Assembly (NCBI GenBank): GCA_036873755.1
Contig: JAVTVY010037154.1
Location: 1 to 64,000 of the forward strand
Length of the DNA: 64,000 bases
DNA from: Hanleya hanleyi
Taxonomy: Eukaryota > Mollusca > Polyplacophora > Lepidopleurida > Hanleyidae
Direction of reading: 5' to 3'
Shown here: piece by piece, positions 10,484 to 21,455 of the stretch
How positions within the stretch are numbered: the first letter of the stretch is position 1
How the letters are laid out: each line of letters starts with the position of its first letter
The notes under the pieces: model-generated
The model's database searches: none
What the model saw: only the letters and a program-made list of their open reading frames with translations
What the model was told of the DNA's origin: nothing
Position numbers and translations under genes: made by a program

Positions 10484-13400
10484 CACATGTCGCTATGGTA
10501 CTGCTTGATTGCACCATCTCTATATGGACGCCATAATGTGACGTATTAATCTAATTAGATCGTTATGATACTGCTTGGTTGCACCATCCCTATATGGTCA
10601 CCATTATATGAACGATTAATCTAATTAGATCGTTATGATACTGCTTGATTGCACCATCCCTATATGGACACCATAATGTGAACGATTAATCTAATTAGAT
10701 CGTTATGATACAGCTTGATTGCACCATTCCTATATGGACACCATTATGTGAACGATAAATCTAATTAGAATTTTATGATACTGCAGCACCATCCATATAT
10801 GGACACCATTATGTTAACGATAAATCTAATTAGATCGCTATGATACTGCTTGGTTGCACCATCCCTATATGGTCACCATTATATGAACGATTAATCTAAT
10901 TAGATCGTTAAGATACTGCTTGATTGCATCATCCCTATATGGACACTATAATGTGAACGATCAATCTAATTAGATCGGTATGATACTGCTTGATTGCACC
11001 ATCCATATATGGACACCATTATGTGAACGATTAATCTAGTCAGATCGTTATGATACTGCTTGATTGCACCATCCCTATAATGACACCATTATGTGAACGA
11101 TTAATCGAATTAGATCGTTATGATACTGCTTGATTGCACCATCCCTATATGGACACTATAATGTGAACGATCAATCTAATTAGATCGTTATGATACTGCT
11201 TGATTGCACCATCCCTATATGGACACTATTATGTGAACGATTAGTCTAGTTAGATCGTTATGATACTGCTTGATTGCACCATCCCTATAATGACACCATT
11301 ATGTGAACGATTGATCTATTTAGATCGTTATGATACTGCTTGATTGCACCATCCCTATATGGACACTATTATGTGAACGATTAATCTAGTCAGATCGTTA
11401 TGATACTGCTTAATTGCACCATCCCTATATGGACACCATTATGTGAACCATTAATCGAATTAGATCGTTATGATACTGCTTGATTGCACCATCCCTATAT
11501 GGACATTATTATGTCAACGATTAATCTAGTCAGATCGTTATGATACTGCTTGATTGCATCTTCCCTATATGGACACTATAATGTGAACGATCAACCTAAT
11601 TAGATCGTTATGATACTGCTTGATTTTAATCTAGTCAGATCGTTATGATACTGCTTGATTGCACCATCCCTATATGGACACCATAATGTGAACGATTAAT
11701 CTAATTAGATGGTTATGATGCAGCTTGATTGCATCATCCCTATATGGACACTATTATGTGAACGATCAATCTAATTACATCGTTATGATACTGCTTGATT
11801 GCACCATCCCGATATGGACACTATTATGTGAACGATTAATCTAGTCAGATCGTTATGATACTGCTTGATTGCACCATCCCTATATGGACACCATTTTGTG
11901 AACGATTAATCTAATTAGATCGTTATGATACTGCTTGATTGCACCATCCCTATATGGACACCATTATGTGAACGATTAATCTAATTAGATCGTTATGATA
12001 CGGCTTGATTGCATCACCCCTATATGTACACCATAATGTGAACGATTAATCTAATTATATCATTATGATACTGCTTGATTGCACCATCCCTATATGGACA
12101 CTATTATGTGAACGATTAATCCAGTCAGATCGATATGATACTGCTTGATTGCACCATCCCTATATGGACACCATTATGTGAACAATTAATCTAATGAGAT
12201 GGTTATGATACTGCTTGATTGCACCATCCCTATATGGACACCATTTTGTGAACGATTAATCTAATTAGATCGTTATGATACTGCTTGATTGCACCATCCC
12301 TATATGGACACCATTATGTGAACGATTAATCTAATTAGATCGTTATGATACGGCTTGATTGCATCACCCCTATATGTACACCATAATGTGAACGATTAAT
12401 CTAATTATATCATTATGATACTGCTTGATTGCACCATCCCTATATGGACACTATTATGTGAACGATTAATCCAGTCAGATCGGTATGATACTGCTTGATT
12501 GCACCATCCCTATATGGACACCATTATGTGAACAATTAATCTAATGAGATGGTTATGATACTGCTTGATTGCACCATCCCTATGGGAACACCATTATGCG
12601 AACAATTAATCTAATTAGATCGTTATGATATTGCTTGATTGCACCGTCCCTCTATGGACGCCATAATGTCAGCGATTAATCTAATTAGATCGTGAAAGGA
12701 ATGCTTGATTGCACCATCCCTATACGGACACCATTATGTGAACGGTTAATCTAATTAGATCGTTATGATACTGCTTGATTGCACCATCCCTATATGGACA
12801 CCATTATGTGAACGATTAATCTAATTGGATCGTTATGATACTGCTTGATTGCATCATCCCTATATGGACTCCATAATATGAACGATTAATCTAATTAGAT
12901 GGTTGTGATACTGCTTGATTGCATCGTCCCTATATGGACACCATAATGTGAACGATTAATCTAATTAGATCGTTATGATACTGCTTGATTGAACATCCCT
13001 ATATCGACACCATTATTGGACGATTAATCAAATTAGATCGTTATGATACTGCTTGATTGCACCATCCCTATATGGACACGATTATGTGAACGATTAATCT
13101 AATTGGATCGTTATGATACTGCTTGATTGCACCATCCCTGCATGGACACCATAATGTGAACGACAAATCTAATTAAATCGTTATGATACTGCTTGATTGC
13201 ACCATCCCTATATGGACACCATAATGCGAACGATTAATCTAATTAGATCGTTATGATACTGCTGATTGCACCATCCCTATATGGACACCATATTGCGAAC
13301 GATTAATCTAATTAGATCGTTATGATACTGCTTGATTGCACCATCCCTATATGGACACTATTAAGCGAGCGATTAATCGAAGTAGGTCGTCATGATACTG

Positions 13401-14070
13401 CTTGGTTGCACCATCCCTATATGGACACCATTATTGAACGATTAATCTAATTAGATCGTTATGATACTGCCTGGTTGCACCATCCCTATATGGACACCAT
13501 TATTGAACGATTAATCTAATTAGATCGTTATGATACTGCTTGGTTGCACCATCCCTATATGGATACCATTATTGAACGATTAATCTAGTTAGATCGTTAT
13601 GATACTGCTTGGTTGCACCATCTCTATATGGACACCATTATGTGAACGATTAATCTAATTAGATCGTTATGATACTCCTTGATTGCACCATCCCTTTGGA
13701 CACCATTATTGAACGATTAATCTAAGTAGATCGTTATGATACGCCTTGATTGCACCATCCCTATGGACACCATTATGTGAACGATTAATCTAATTAGATC
13801 GTTATGATACTGCTTGATTGCACCACCCCTATATGGACACCATTATGTGAACGATTAATCTAATTAGATCGTTTTGATACTGCTTGGTTGCACCATCTCT
13901 ATATCGACACCATTATGTGAACGATTAATCTAATTAGATCGTTATGATACTCCTTGATTGCACCATCCCTATATGGACACCATTATGTGAACGATTAATC
14001 TAATTAGATCGGTATGATACTGCTTGATTGCACCATCCCTATATGGATACCATCATGCGAACGATTAATG
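10484..14070. repeat. 70-bp satellite array, about 50 copies
   Basis: Consensus modules in order: GAACGATTAATCTAATTAGA, TCGTTATGATACTGCTTGAT, TGCACCATCCCTATATGGAC, ACCATTATGT. Units differ by a few substitutions; several are shortened by 2-5 bases around ATTATTGAACG. Each contains the 12-bp palindrome ATCTAATTAGAT or a one- or two-base variant. Some units share a CTAGTCAGAT variant, showing subfamily structure. Confidence 0.95.
11881..12580. repeat. 350-bp higher-order duplication inside the 70-bp array
   Basis: 11881-12230 and 12231-12580 are five-unit blocks that match almost base for base, including diagnostic variants such as CCATTTTGTG, CGGCTTGATTGCATCACCCC and CCAGTCAGAT. The only clear differences are CGATATG versus CGGTATG and a few bases at the last unit boundary. 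This is a recent block duplication. Confidence 0.9.
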
Positions 14071-14395
14071 CGAAATATATGATGCATGACTGAGATACAT
14101 TATTCTTTAGATGACGACTTTACAGCGAATATTAAGGATTAAGAATACTGATCAGCGATACGGATTTGATATTTTTGGAACATCATGATGTCTTGCCGGC
14201 ATCATTGAAAACTGTTGACCGCTTCTCTCTTGCGGGAAACAAGCCTATGTTTATGTATACTATGATTATCTTTTTGAATTTGGTGCTAATACTGTTATAT
14301 GGAATATGGAATAGGTCTTTGGATTATGGACGCGGATATTCTCTAATGGACGACGGCTGAATTATGGATGACGGACTAGACGCTTGTAATCCATA
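14071..14395. other. Unique insert interrupting the 70-bp array
   Basis: About 325 bases unlike the repeat, after which about 1.4 units of the array resume (14396-14490). It contains a 64-codon plus-strand frame with one hydrophobic run, not recognised and probably not coding. No terminal repeats were seen. Confidence 0.6.
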
Positions 14396-16130
14396 TTGTG
14401 AACGATTAATCTAATTAGATCGGTATGATACTCCTTGATTGCACCATCCCTATATGGGCACCATTATGTGAACGATTAATCTAATTAGATTTACCTCATC
14501 CACGTGGACATTGTACTGTGGATAGTTATTTTACTCATATCACTATGTGTTGACATCGTATAGTGAACAGTTAATTTATTGTGACACTGCTAGCTTTATC
14601 CCGTCCACGTAAACGGTTCATATACACGTGTGACTATTGCACTGCTGGCTGGTTGCCCTCCAAGTTGACATTCGCACTGTTAACAAAAAATTTGCATAGG
14701 TTACTATAGCACTAATTCTACTCAGATCACTATGACACTGCTGTTGACATGGTTCTATATATGACTAATCTACGCATGTTGGTAATGTACTGCTTGCTTT
14801 ATTCCTCCCATGTTGATATACTTTCCACAGTTAATCTACTCAAGTCCCTATATTGGCTTTAGTTACTCCGTTATGTCGGTATGGCACTGACTGCGTTATC
14901 CCATCCATGTTGGCATCGTACTGTAAACAGTTAATCTACTCATGTCGGTAAGGTACTGCTTGCTTTAAGCCGTCCATGTGGACATTGTACTGTAAACAGT
15001 TGATCTACTCAGGTCGGTAAGGTACTGTTTGCTTTAAGCCGTCCATGTGGAAATTGTACTGTAAACAGTAAATTTACTCATGTCGCTATGGTGCTGCTAT
15101 TTTTATTCGTCCATGTTGACATTGTACTGTACAAAAATTACTCTACACATGTCGCTATGGTACTGTTTGCTTTATTCCTTCCATGTTGACATTGTACTGT
15201 AAAACAGTTACTCTACTTATGTCGGTATGGCACTACTAGCCTTATCCCGTCCATGTTGATATTGTACTGTAAACAGTGAATCTACTCAGATGTCGGTATG
15301 GTACTGTTTGCTTTATTCCTTCCATTTTGACATTGTACTGTAATCAGTTAATCTACTCAGATGTCGGTATGGTACTGTTTGCTTTATTCCTTCCATGTTG
15401 ACATTGTACTGTAATCAGGTAATCTACTCAGATGTCGGTATGATACTGCTTGCTTTTTCACGTCCATGTTGACATCGTACTGTAATCAGGTAATCTACTC
15501 AGATATCGGTATGGTACTGCTTGCTTTTTCACGTCCATGTTGACATCGTACAGTAATCAGGTAATCTACTCAGATATCGGTATGATACTGCTTGCTTTTT
15601 CACGTCCATGTTGACATTGTACAGTAATCAGGTAATCTACTCAGATGTCGGTATGGTACTGTTTGCTTTATTCCTTCCATGTTGACATTGTACTGTAATC
15701 AGTTAATCTACTCAGATGTCGGTATGGTACTGCTTGCTTTTTCACGTCCATGTTGACATCGTACAGTAATCAGGTAATCTACTCAGATGTCGGTATGATA
15801 CTGCTTGCTTTATCCCGTCCATGTTAACTTTGTACTCTAATCAGTCAATCTACTCATGTCGCTGTGGTACTGCTAGCTTTATCTCGTCCATGTTGCCATC
15901 GTACTATAAATAGTTACTCAACACATATCGGTAAAGTACTGCTTGCTTTATTTCTTCCATGTTGACACCGTACTGTAAACAGTTAATGAACTCATGTAGT
16001 TATGGTACTGTTACAGCTCAATCCCGTCCACATTAACATCGTACTGTAAAAAGTTAATGTACTCATGTAGTTATGGTACTACTACAGCTCAATCCCGTCC
16101 ACATTAACATCGTACTGCGAGCAGTTAATC
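14396..16130. repeat. 71-bp sister family of the 70-bp satellite
   Basis: After 14490 the units change to GTCGGTATGGTACTGCTTGC, TTTATTCCTTCCATGTTGAC, AT(T/C)GTACTGTAATCAG, (G/T)TAATCTACTCAGAT. They align over their full length with the 70-bp unit (shared GTACTGCTTG, CCAT--T-GACA, TAATCTA-TCAGAT). The two arrays are therefore one family with two lineages. Confidence 0.85.
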
Positions 16131-16184
16131 TACTCATAACACTGCATGTGGTATACGGCGAGTCATTTATTGTGGACTGTTGTT

Positions 16185-16243
16185 CTTGTAGTTGCTGTTG
16201 TTGTTGTCGTTGTGGTTGTTGTTGTTGTTGTTGTTGTTGTTGC
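16185..16243 (+). repeat. (TTG)n microsatellite
   Basis: Imperfect TTG/CTG triplets, ending in an uninterrupted TTG run. They give artificial poly-Gln or poly-Cys frames. Located just after the satellite array, as is the TTG tract at 45572-45606 after a different array. Confidence 0.9.
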
Positions 16244-16731
16244 ATGATTTCTGTCACCCCAAGTAAATTCTCAATATCTTATATCTGAGCAACCTGAAAA
16301 TTCACACACACATATCATTTAGGTTGTCTTGATGCAACTCTGGTTAATATATCTGATAAAAAGAAACACATTTTGGCACATTTTTTTTTTTTATTTTGTC
16401 AATCTTTAGTACACAAGATGTCACTTCGACGAAAAATTTCTTCAAATTGGGTATTACAGCGAGACAATGAGATGTTCCGATCATCTGTTTGAACTGATTT
16501 CTAAGATATCAAGTTCTGTAAAAATATGATAGATCATATCAGCCTGGCATACCTCCATAGTGACCATAGTTAAAAACGTTGTTGAAAATGGTGACAAACA
16601 TAGCATTATTGATAGTTTCGTCAATGTGACATCATGCGCACAAAAAATGACAAAGTTCAAAATTGCTCTAAAATGTTTTTTACCAGACGTATTCATCATA
16701 TTTACAAAGTCATATATTACACACATTGAAT

Positions 16732-16962
16732 GCAAGAAAGTACGATGTCCTCATAGACAGTTTAACGTTCGTTTAATGTGGGATGTTGCTGCTGTAACAG
16801 GAATTGTGTCACCCTGTCTATCACTCTATCCATCTGTACCATGGCCAGAGCTGATGGACTTCATATGTAGAGTGATAGACAGGGTGGCACAATTCCTGTA
16901 ACAGCAGCAACATCTCACATTAAACGAACGTTAAGCTGTCTATGAGACCATCGTAGTCTTGC
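16732..16962. repeat. Long hairpin, about 95-bp arms
   Basis: Left arm 16732-16827 and right arm 16869-16962 pair almost completely: GACAG(T/C)TTAACGTTCGTTTAATGTG, GATGTTGCTGCTG and CACCCTGTCTATCACTCT are shared. The loop is 41 bases. No target duplication was recognised. It could be a fold-back element or the source of a double-stranded RNA hairpin. Confidence 0.85.
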
Positions 16963-17164
16963 AAGGAATGCTTGCGGTGAAAATCGCCTTTTTTCAAACA
17001 TTTTAAACGGACTGTTGGGCAATTCGTGCGCAAATTCAATGTGGATAATATACGACTTTCGTGAGGCGTGCATATTCTAGTTAACTTGCTAAAGCCTATA
17101 CGAACCCATTTCAAGATTCTGCACACTCTGTTGTATTTATGTTTCCATTAACGGAGTACTTACT

Positions 17165-17985
17165 GGTATAACTCTGTACTTTGACGTGTGTACTGTACTT
17201 TGGTGTGTGTGTAATGTACTTCGGTGAGTGAACTGCTTTGGTGTGTGTATTGTACTTTGGTGTGTACACTGTACTTTGGTGTATATATACTGTACTTTGG
17301 TGTGTATACTGTATTTTGGTGTGTATACTGTACTTTGCTGTGTTTATGTTTCCATTATCAGAGTACTTACTGGTGTGACTGTACTTTGGCGTGTATACTG
17401 TACTTTGGTGTGTATACAATACTTCGGTGCGTAAATGCTTTGGTGTGTATACTGTATTTTGGTACAAATATACTGTACTTTGATGTGTATACTGTACTTT
17501 GGTGCGGATACTGTACTTCGGTGTGTATATAGTACTTCGGTGCGTAAATGCTTTGGTGTGTATACTGTATTTTGGTACAAATATACTGTACTTTGATGTG
17601 TATACTGTACTTTGGTGCGGATACTGTACTTCGGTGTGTATATAGTACTTCGGTGCGTAAATGCTTTGGTGTGTATACTGTATTTTGGTACAAATATACT
17701 GTACTTTGATGTGTATACTGTACTTTGGTGCGGATACTGTACTTCGGTGTGTGTATATAGTACTTCGGTGCGTAAATGCTTTGGTGTGTATACTGTATTT
17801 TGGTACAAATATACTGTACTTTGATGTGTATACTGTACTGTGGTGCGGATACTGTACTTCGGTGGGTATATAGTACTTCGGTGCGTAAATGCTTTGGTGT
17901 GTATACTGTATTTTGGTACAAATATACTGTACTTTGGTGCGGATACTGTACTTTGATTCATATATATTGTACTTCGGTGTGTGTA
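17165..17985. repeat. ~19-bp minisatellite organised in 113-bp higher-order units
   Basis: The basic unit is TACTGTACTTTGGTGTGTA with variants. From 17420, six-unit blocks recur every 113-115 bases, marked by CGGTGCGTAAATGCTTTGG (17423, 17539, 17652, 17767, 17880) and TTTTGGTACAAATATAC. 17341-17380 repeats flanking non-array sequence (GTTTATGTTTCCATTA) found at 17137. Long frames across it on both strands are repeat artefacts. Confidence 0.9.
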
Positions 17986-18359
17986 TATATATATACTTTA
18001 TTGAAGAAGGCGAAAATATGGTTGGTTGAGCTGGTGCGATATAGTTTATTGCACTAGAGTACAGAATGTATACCACAGGTGCATATCAAGGTTGGTATAA
18101 CTATGCGCTAATTAACAAGACAGAGCCGTCCAAAGGCACTTTTTCTGTTCGTTGGATACAACGCTGCAAGTTGTTTTGTTTTTTTCAAACACCGCACAGA
18201 AGCACCATTGAAAACAATTTGTATTTACCTCTTTGACACAACATAACAACGACAAAGTTGATAAAAACTTTCCTATAGCACGGCACAGAATTTTATATTG
18301 AAAAACATTCATCCAAAGATAGATGTGAAATTGTCGAGTGGAACTATAAGTTACGTGCT

Positions 18360-19703
18360 TTTATTCTAAGTGAGGCATATAGAATTGTGAGTCTTTTAGA
18401 GGACCGTAAGAAACCTAAGCTCAGTTGTACTTTTTGTGATCAAATGAAAAGATATATATATATAACTAATTTATTATCAGATATTATTTTTCACGCTTTT
18501 TCACGATATACAACTTTAGAGACGTATAAACAGCTGAATTGGTAAAAACCCTTATGTAGGCGACACTGGTAAGAGAACTAGTGAGTGTCTGATCTGAAAT
18601 ACTATAGAGTAATGTATATCATTCCCTAATATCCTTTACACATCATGAAAGCTGGAACTGCGAATGGCTCGCATTGAAACCTCAGTGCTGTTTCAATTAT
18701 GGAAATACGACTGAATGCGGCTTTGTCGGAGTAAACTAACCATGATTTCAGAATACAGACTACCATCAACACTGAACTCATGGTTATATGGATGGCCATC
18801 ACTGCCACAAACTATGCCTCGAATCATTCTGATTTATGGCACGAAGGGTCAACCGTACATCGAGACATAACATAACCGTCAATTTCAAATCCATATCACC
18901 TGTACAATTACAAAATACACATACCATCTCAAGTTAGCACTTTCTGATTGTCACAAGCAAGGCCATCAGTTGGCGAAGATGCAAAGAAACGTTCGTTCTG
19001 GGAAAAAAATAGAGGGTTCTGTGGCGGAGTTGGGCTATATAGAATGGCCACTACTACCAAATTCTATACAGATCTTGAAATTTAAAAAAACAACATTATG
19101 CGTTAAGAGATATTAAAGGGGCACTGAGGCGTTAGTTGAGCATTATCTTATGTCATCAAGAAAAATATAACATTTGGGATATTATTAATGCATTGTCTGT
19201 CAGAAGACCGTGAGGTATTGAAATACGTCTGTACCTGAGTATTTTAAATATCTTGCTCTGCCTGGTATAACAATCTTACTTGTGCTTTGTATAAATATAT
19301 AGACACAGTTTCTCCAGTTCATGTTGTATCCCCAGATACGATTGTTTGCGCTTCTGGCAACTGATACACCAGCAAACCATTACCCTATCCCGTTTTACAC
19401 TGTTAAAACATTCGAGTCACTTATTTGGTGTTTATGTCGCACAGTGTTGCCAAGCTCTATCAACAATTTCCCTATAGGGGATGCCGCAACGATCTGGGGT
19501 GTATTTGGTACGGATCCCGGTCTCCGACCGTATGATCCACGGGACTAGCTCCGTCTTTCACATATTCACCAATGGCGAGGGAACGAAACTGCAACGCGGG
19601 ATGCGACAGTAGCTCTGAATCAATATGATTCAAACGAGCATGTGCGTTATGCTTTCATCTTGCGATGGCGTTACTTATGAACTAATGATCTCAGAAATCG
19701 CTC
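18360..19703 (-). other. Presumed 3' UTR of HS3ST
   Basis: No further coding sequence follows the stop. The first canonical AATAAA signals on the minus strand are at 18470-18475 and 18360-18365, which would give a 3' UTR of about 1.2-1.35 kb. No nearer AATAAA was seen, though a variant hexamer could be used. The stretch otherwise shows no repeats or genes. Confidence 0.25.
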
Positions 19704-20325
19704 TCATCCCGGCCAACCAAGGTCCTGTCCTACCATTTGGAAAAATTTTATATTGAAAGGATGATAGAAGTCTCTCAGTCTTTCAATGGCTTTTTCCTCG
19801 ATCTGAGGATGTGTCCTTCCTTTGCTCTTCCCTAAACAATGCGGCTTACCGCTCCCCTCGTGTTTCTTCAAACATGGAAACCCTTTGTTTTCGTTGAAAT
19901 AAAAATGTTTTTCAGTAACAATGCACTTCAGTCCCAGGAATGACTGGACCTTGGCCATTTCGCCTGCAGGGTCTGTGATCAGTTTCTCGCCATTGACAAA
20001 ATGCATCTGTTTCAGCGGGAAATATTTGAGCCAGCGCTCCAGGTGTTTAGCATAAACGCCTATTCGTATTGCACCCCATGACGTGTCCACCACTCCGGTA
20101 CTGTTCTCCAAGAAAGCCATCTGCTCGAAGGGCTTCGTCTCTGGTCGTTTGGTGTGCGCCTGCGTATAGTCAGATATCGCCCGTGTCACGGGATCGCGCA
20201 CGACCACAATTAACTTTACGTCTTTAGACATATCGTAAATTCTCCTCGGCACTTCCTTAGTCACGAAGTAACTGGGGGTCTTCTCTATGGTAATCTGGCC
20301 CACGATTGTTGGAGGCATCTTCCGT
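19704..20325 (-). CDS. HS3ST: Heparan sulfate 3-O-sulfotransferase, coding exon 2 (C-terminal part)
   Basis: Second and last coding exon, entered at TTCTGCAG/A. Its first base completes the Arg268 codon begun in exon 1, so the frame continues as WYR-RKMPP and gives 474 residues in all. Visible are [12 protein letters not shown] (277-288) and the 3'-phosphate PAPS-binding motif [16 protein letters not shown] (308-323, with Arg311 and Ser319). Next come [19 protein letters not shown] (348-366), the FPCLKK...PHCLG cysteine pair (419 and 431, disulfide in known structures), GRTHP, and the C-terminal helix ending GWPG at a TGA. The sequence reads closest to vertebrate HS3ST2/3/4 and contains no break. 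Human HS3ST2/3/4 genes also have two coding exons, as I recall split after the same WYR, so the intron position looks ancient. Cys402 is an extra cysteine. Product location is the Golgi lumen. Confidence 0.95.
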
Positions 20326-20861
20326 CTGCAGAATAGAAATAAAGTTATGTTAACACGGTTAGCGTAACACGCGCACAAACACTCAAAAATTTCATCTTAA
20401 ACAAAGGATACGATGACCTTCATACCAAGAATCTTTGTTTGTATTCTTGTGATAGACTGTGGCAAAAGAGGACGCCATAAAATAGTAACTTCAATTCAAC
20501 CGAACTGCAGAACAGACAGTTCAGGATTTGTGAGATCATAACGATTAACAATCTTCACATCTCCATCAGCTGCGTTCTTAATATTTCGTGAGCTACATAT
20601 TAAGTTTAATGTTCAGGTTTCTGGATAACTTTTTATCCTGAGATCATGGTATGCCAATTCACTGCAATTAGTGCTCTGTGGTCAGCAGCAGGACTGTGCG
20701 AGATACATTTTGACTTTGGAACGACACAAAACTGTATTGGTAATGCATAGGACATACTTTGATGATATCACTAAATACGGTTGAGGGCGTCAGGTGCCCA
20801 AGTCAGGTTGGGAGAACAATAGCAAGAAGAAGGGAGAAGGAATGGGCTGTTACAGACTATA

Positions 20862-21455
20862 GCATTGGTGTAAAGGGGGCTGCTTCAGAGTATTGTCTTG
20901 GTATAAAGGGTACTGCCCCAGAATTTTGTCTTGGTATAAAGGGAGCTGCTCCAGAGTATTGTCTTGATATAAAGGGGCTGCTCCAGAGTATTGTCTTGAT
21001 ATAAGGGGCTGCTCCAGAGTATTGTCTTGGTGTAAAGGGGACGTACCAGAGTATTGTCTTGGTATAATGGGTGCTGCTCCAGAGTATTGTCTTGGTATAA
21101 TGGGTGCTGCTCCAGAGTATTGTCTTGGTATAAAGGGGGCTGCTCCAGAGTATTGTCTTGGTATAAAGGGGCTGCTCCAGAGAATTGTCTTGGTATAAAG
21201 GGGCTGCTCCAGATTATTGTCTTGGTGTAAAAAGGGGCTGCTCCGGAGTATCGTCATGGTGTAAGGGGAATGTACCAGAATATTGTGTTGGTATAAAGGG
21301 GGCTGCTCCAGAGTATTGTCTTGGTATAAAGGGGCTGCTCCAGAGTATTGTCTTGGTATAAAGGGACTGCTCCAGAGTATTGTCTTGGTATAAGGGGGTT
21401 GCTCTAGAGTATTGTCTTGGTATAAAGGGGCTGCTCCAGAGAATTGTCTTGGTGA
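20862..21455. repeat. 32-bp minisatellite in the HS3ST intron, about 18 copies
   Basis: Unit CTTGGTATAAAGGGGCTGCT + CCAGAGTATTGT, with length variants of 31-35. The array ends about 540 bases from the exon 2 acceptor, on the intron side. Its opposite-strand translation is an artefact. Confidence 0.95.

Noticed and set aside
7099..14070. Regularly spaced repeats considered as CRISPR arrays
   Set aside because: The units are contiguous without unique spacers, the genome is animal, and no cas genes are present.
16063..16288. Poly-Gln and poly-Cys frames
   Set aside because: Simple translation of the TTG/CTG microsatellite on both strands.
17111..18076. Frames of up to 321 codons on the minus strand and several on the plus strand
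   Set aside because: Low-complexity translation of the 19/113-bp minisatellite, open in several frames at once. This is a composition effect, not a gene.
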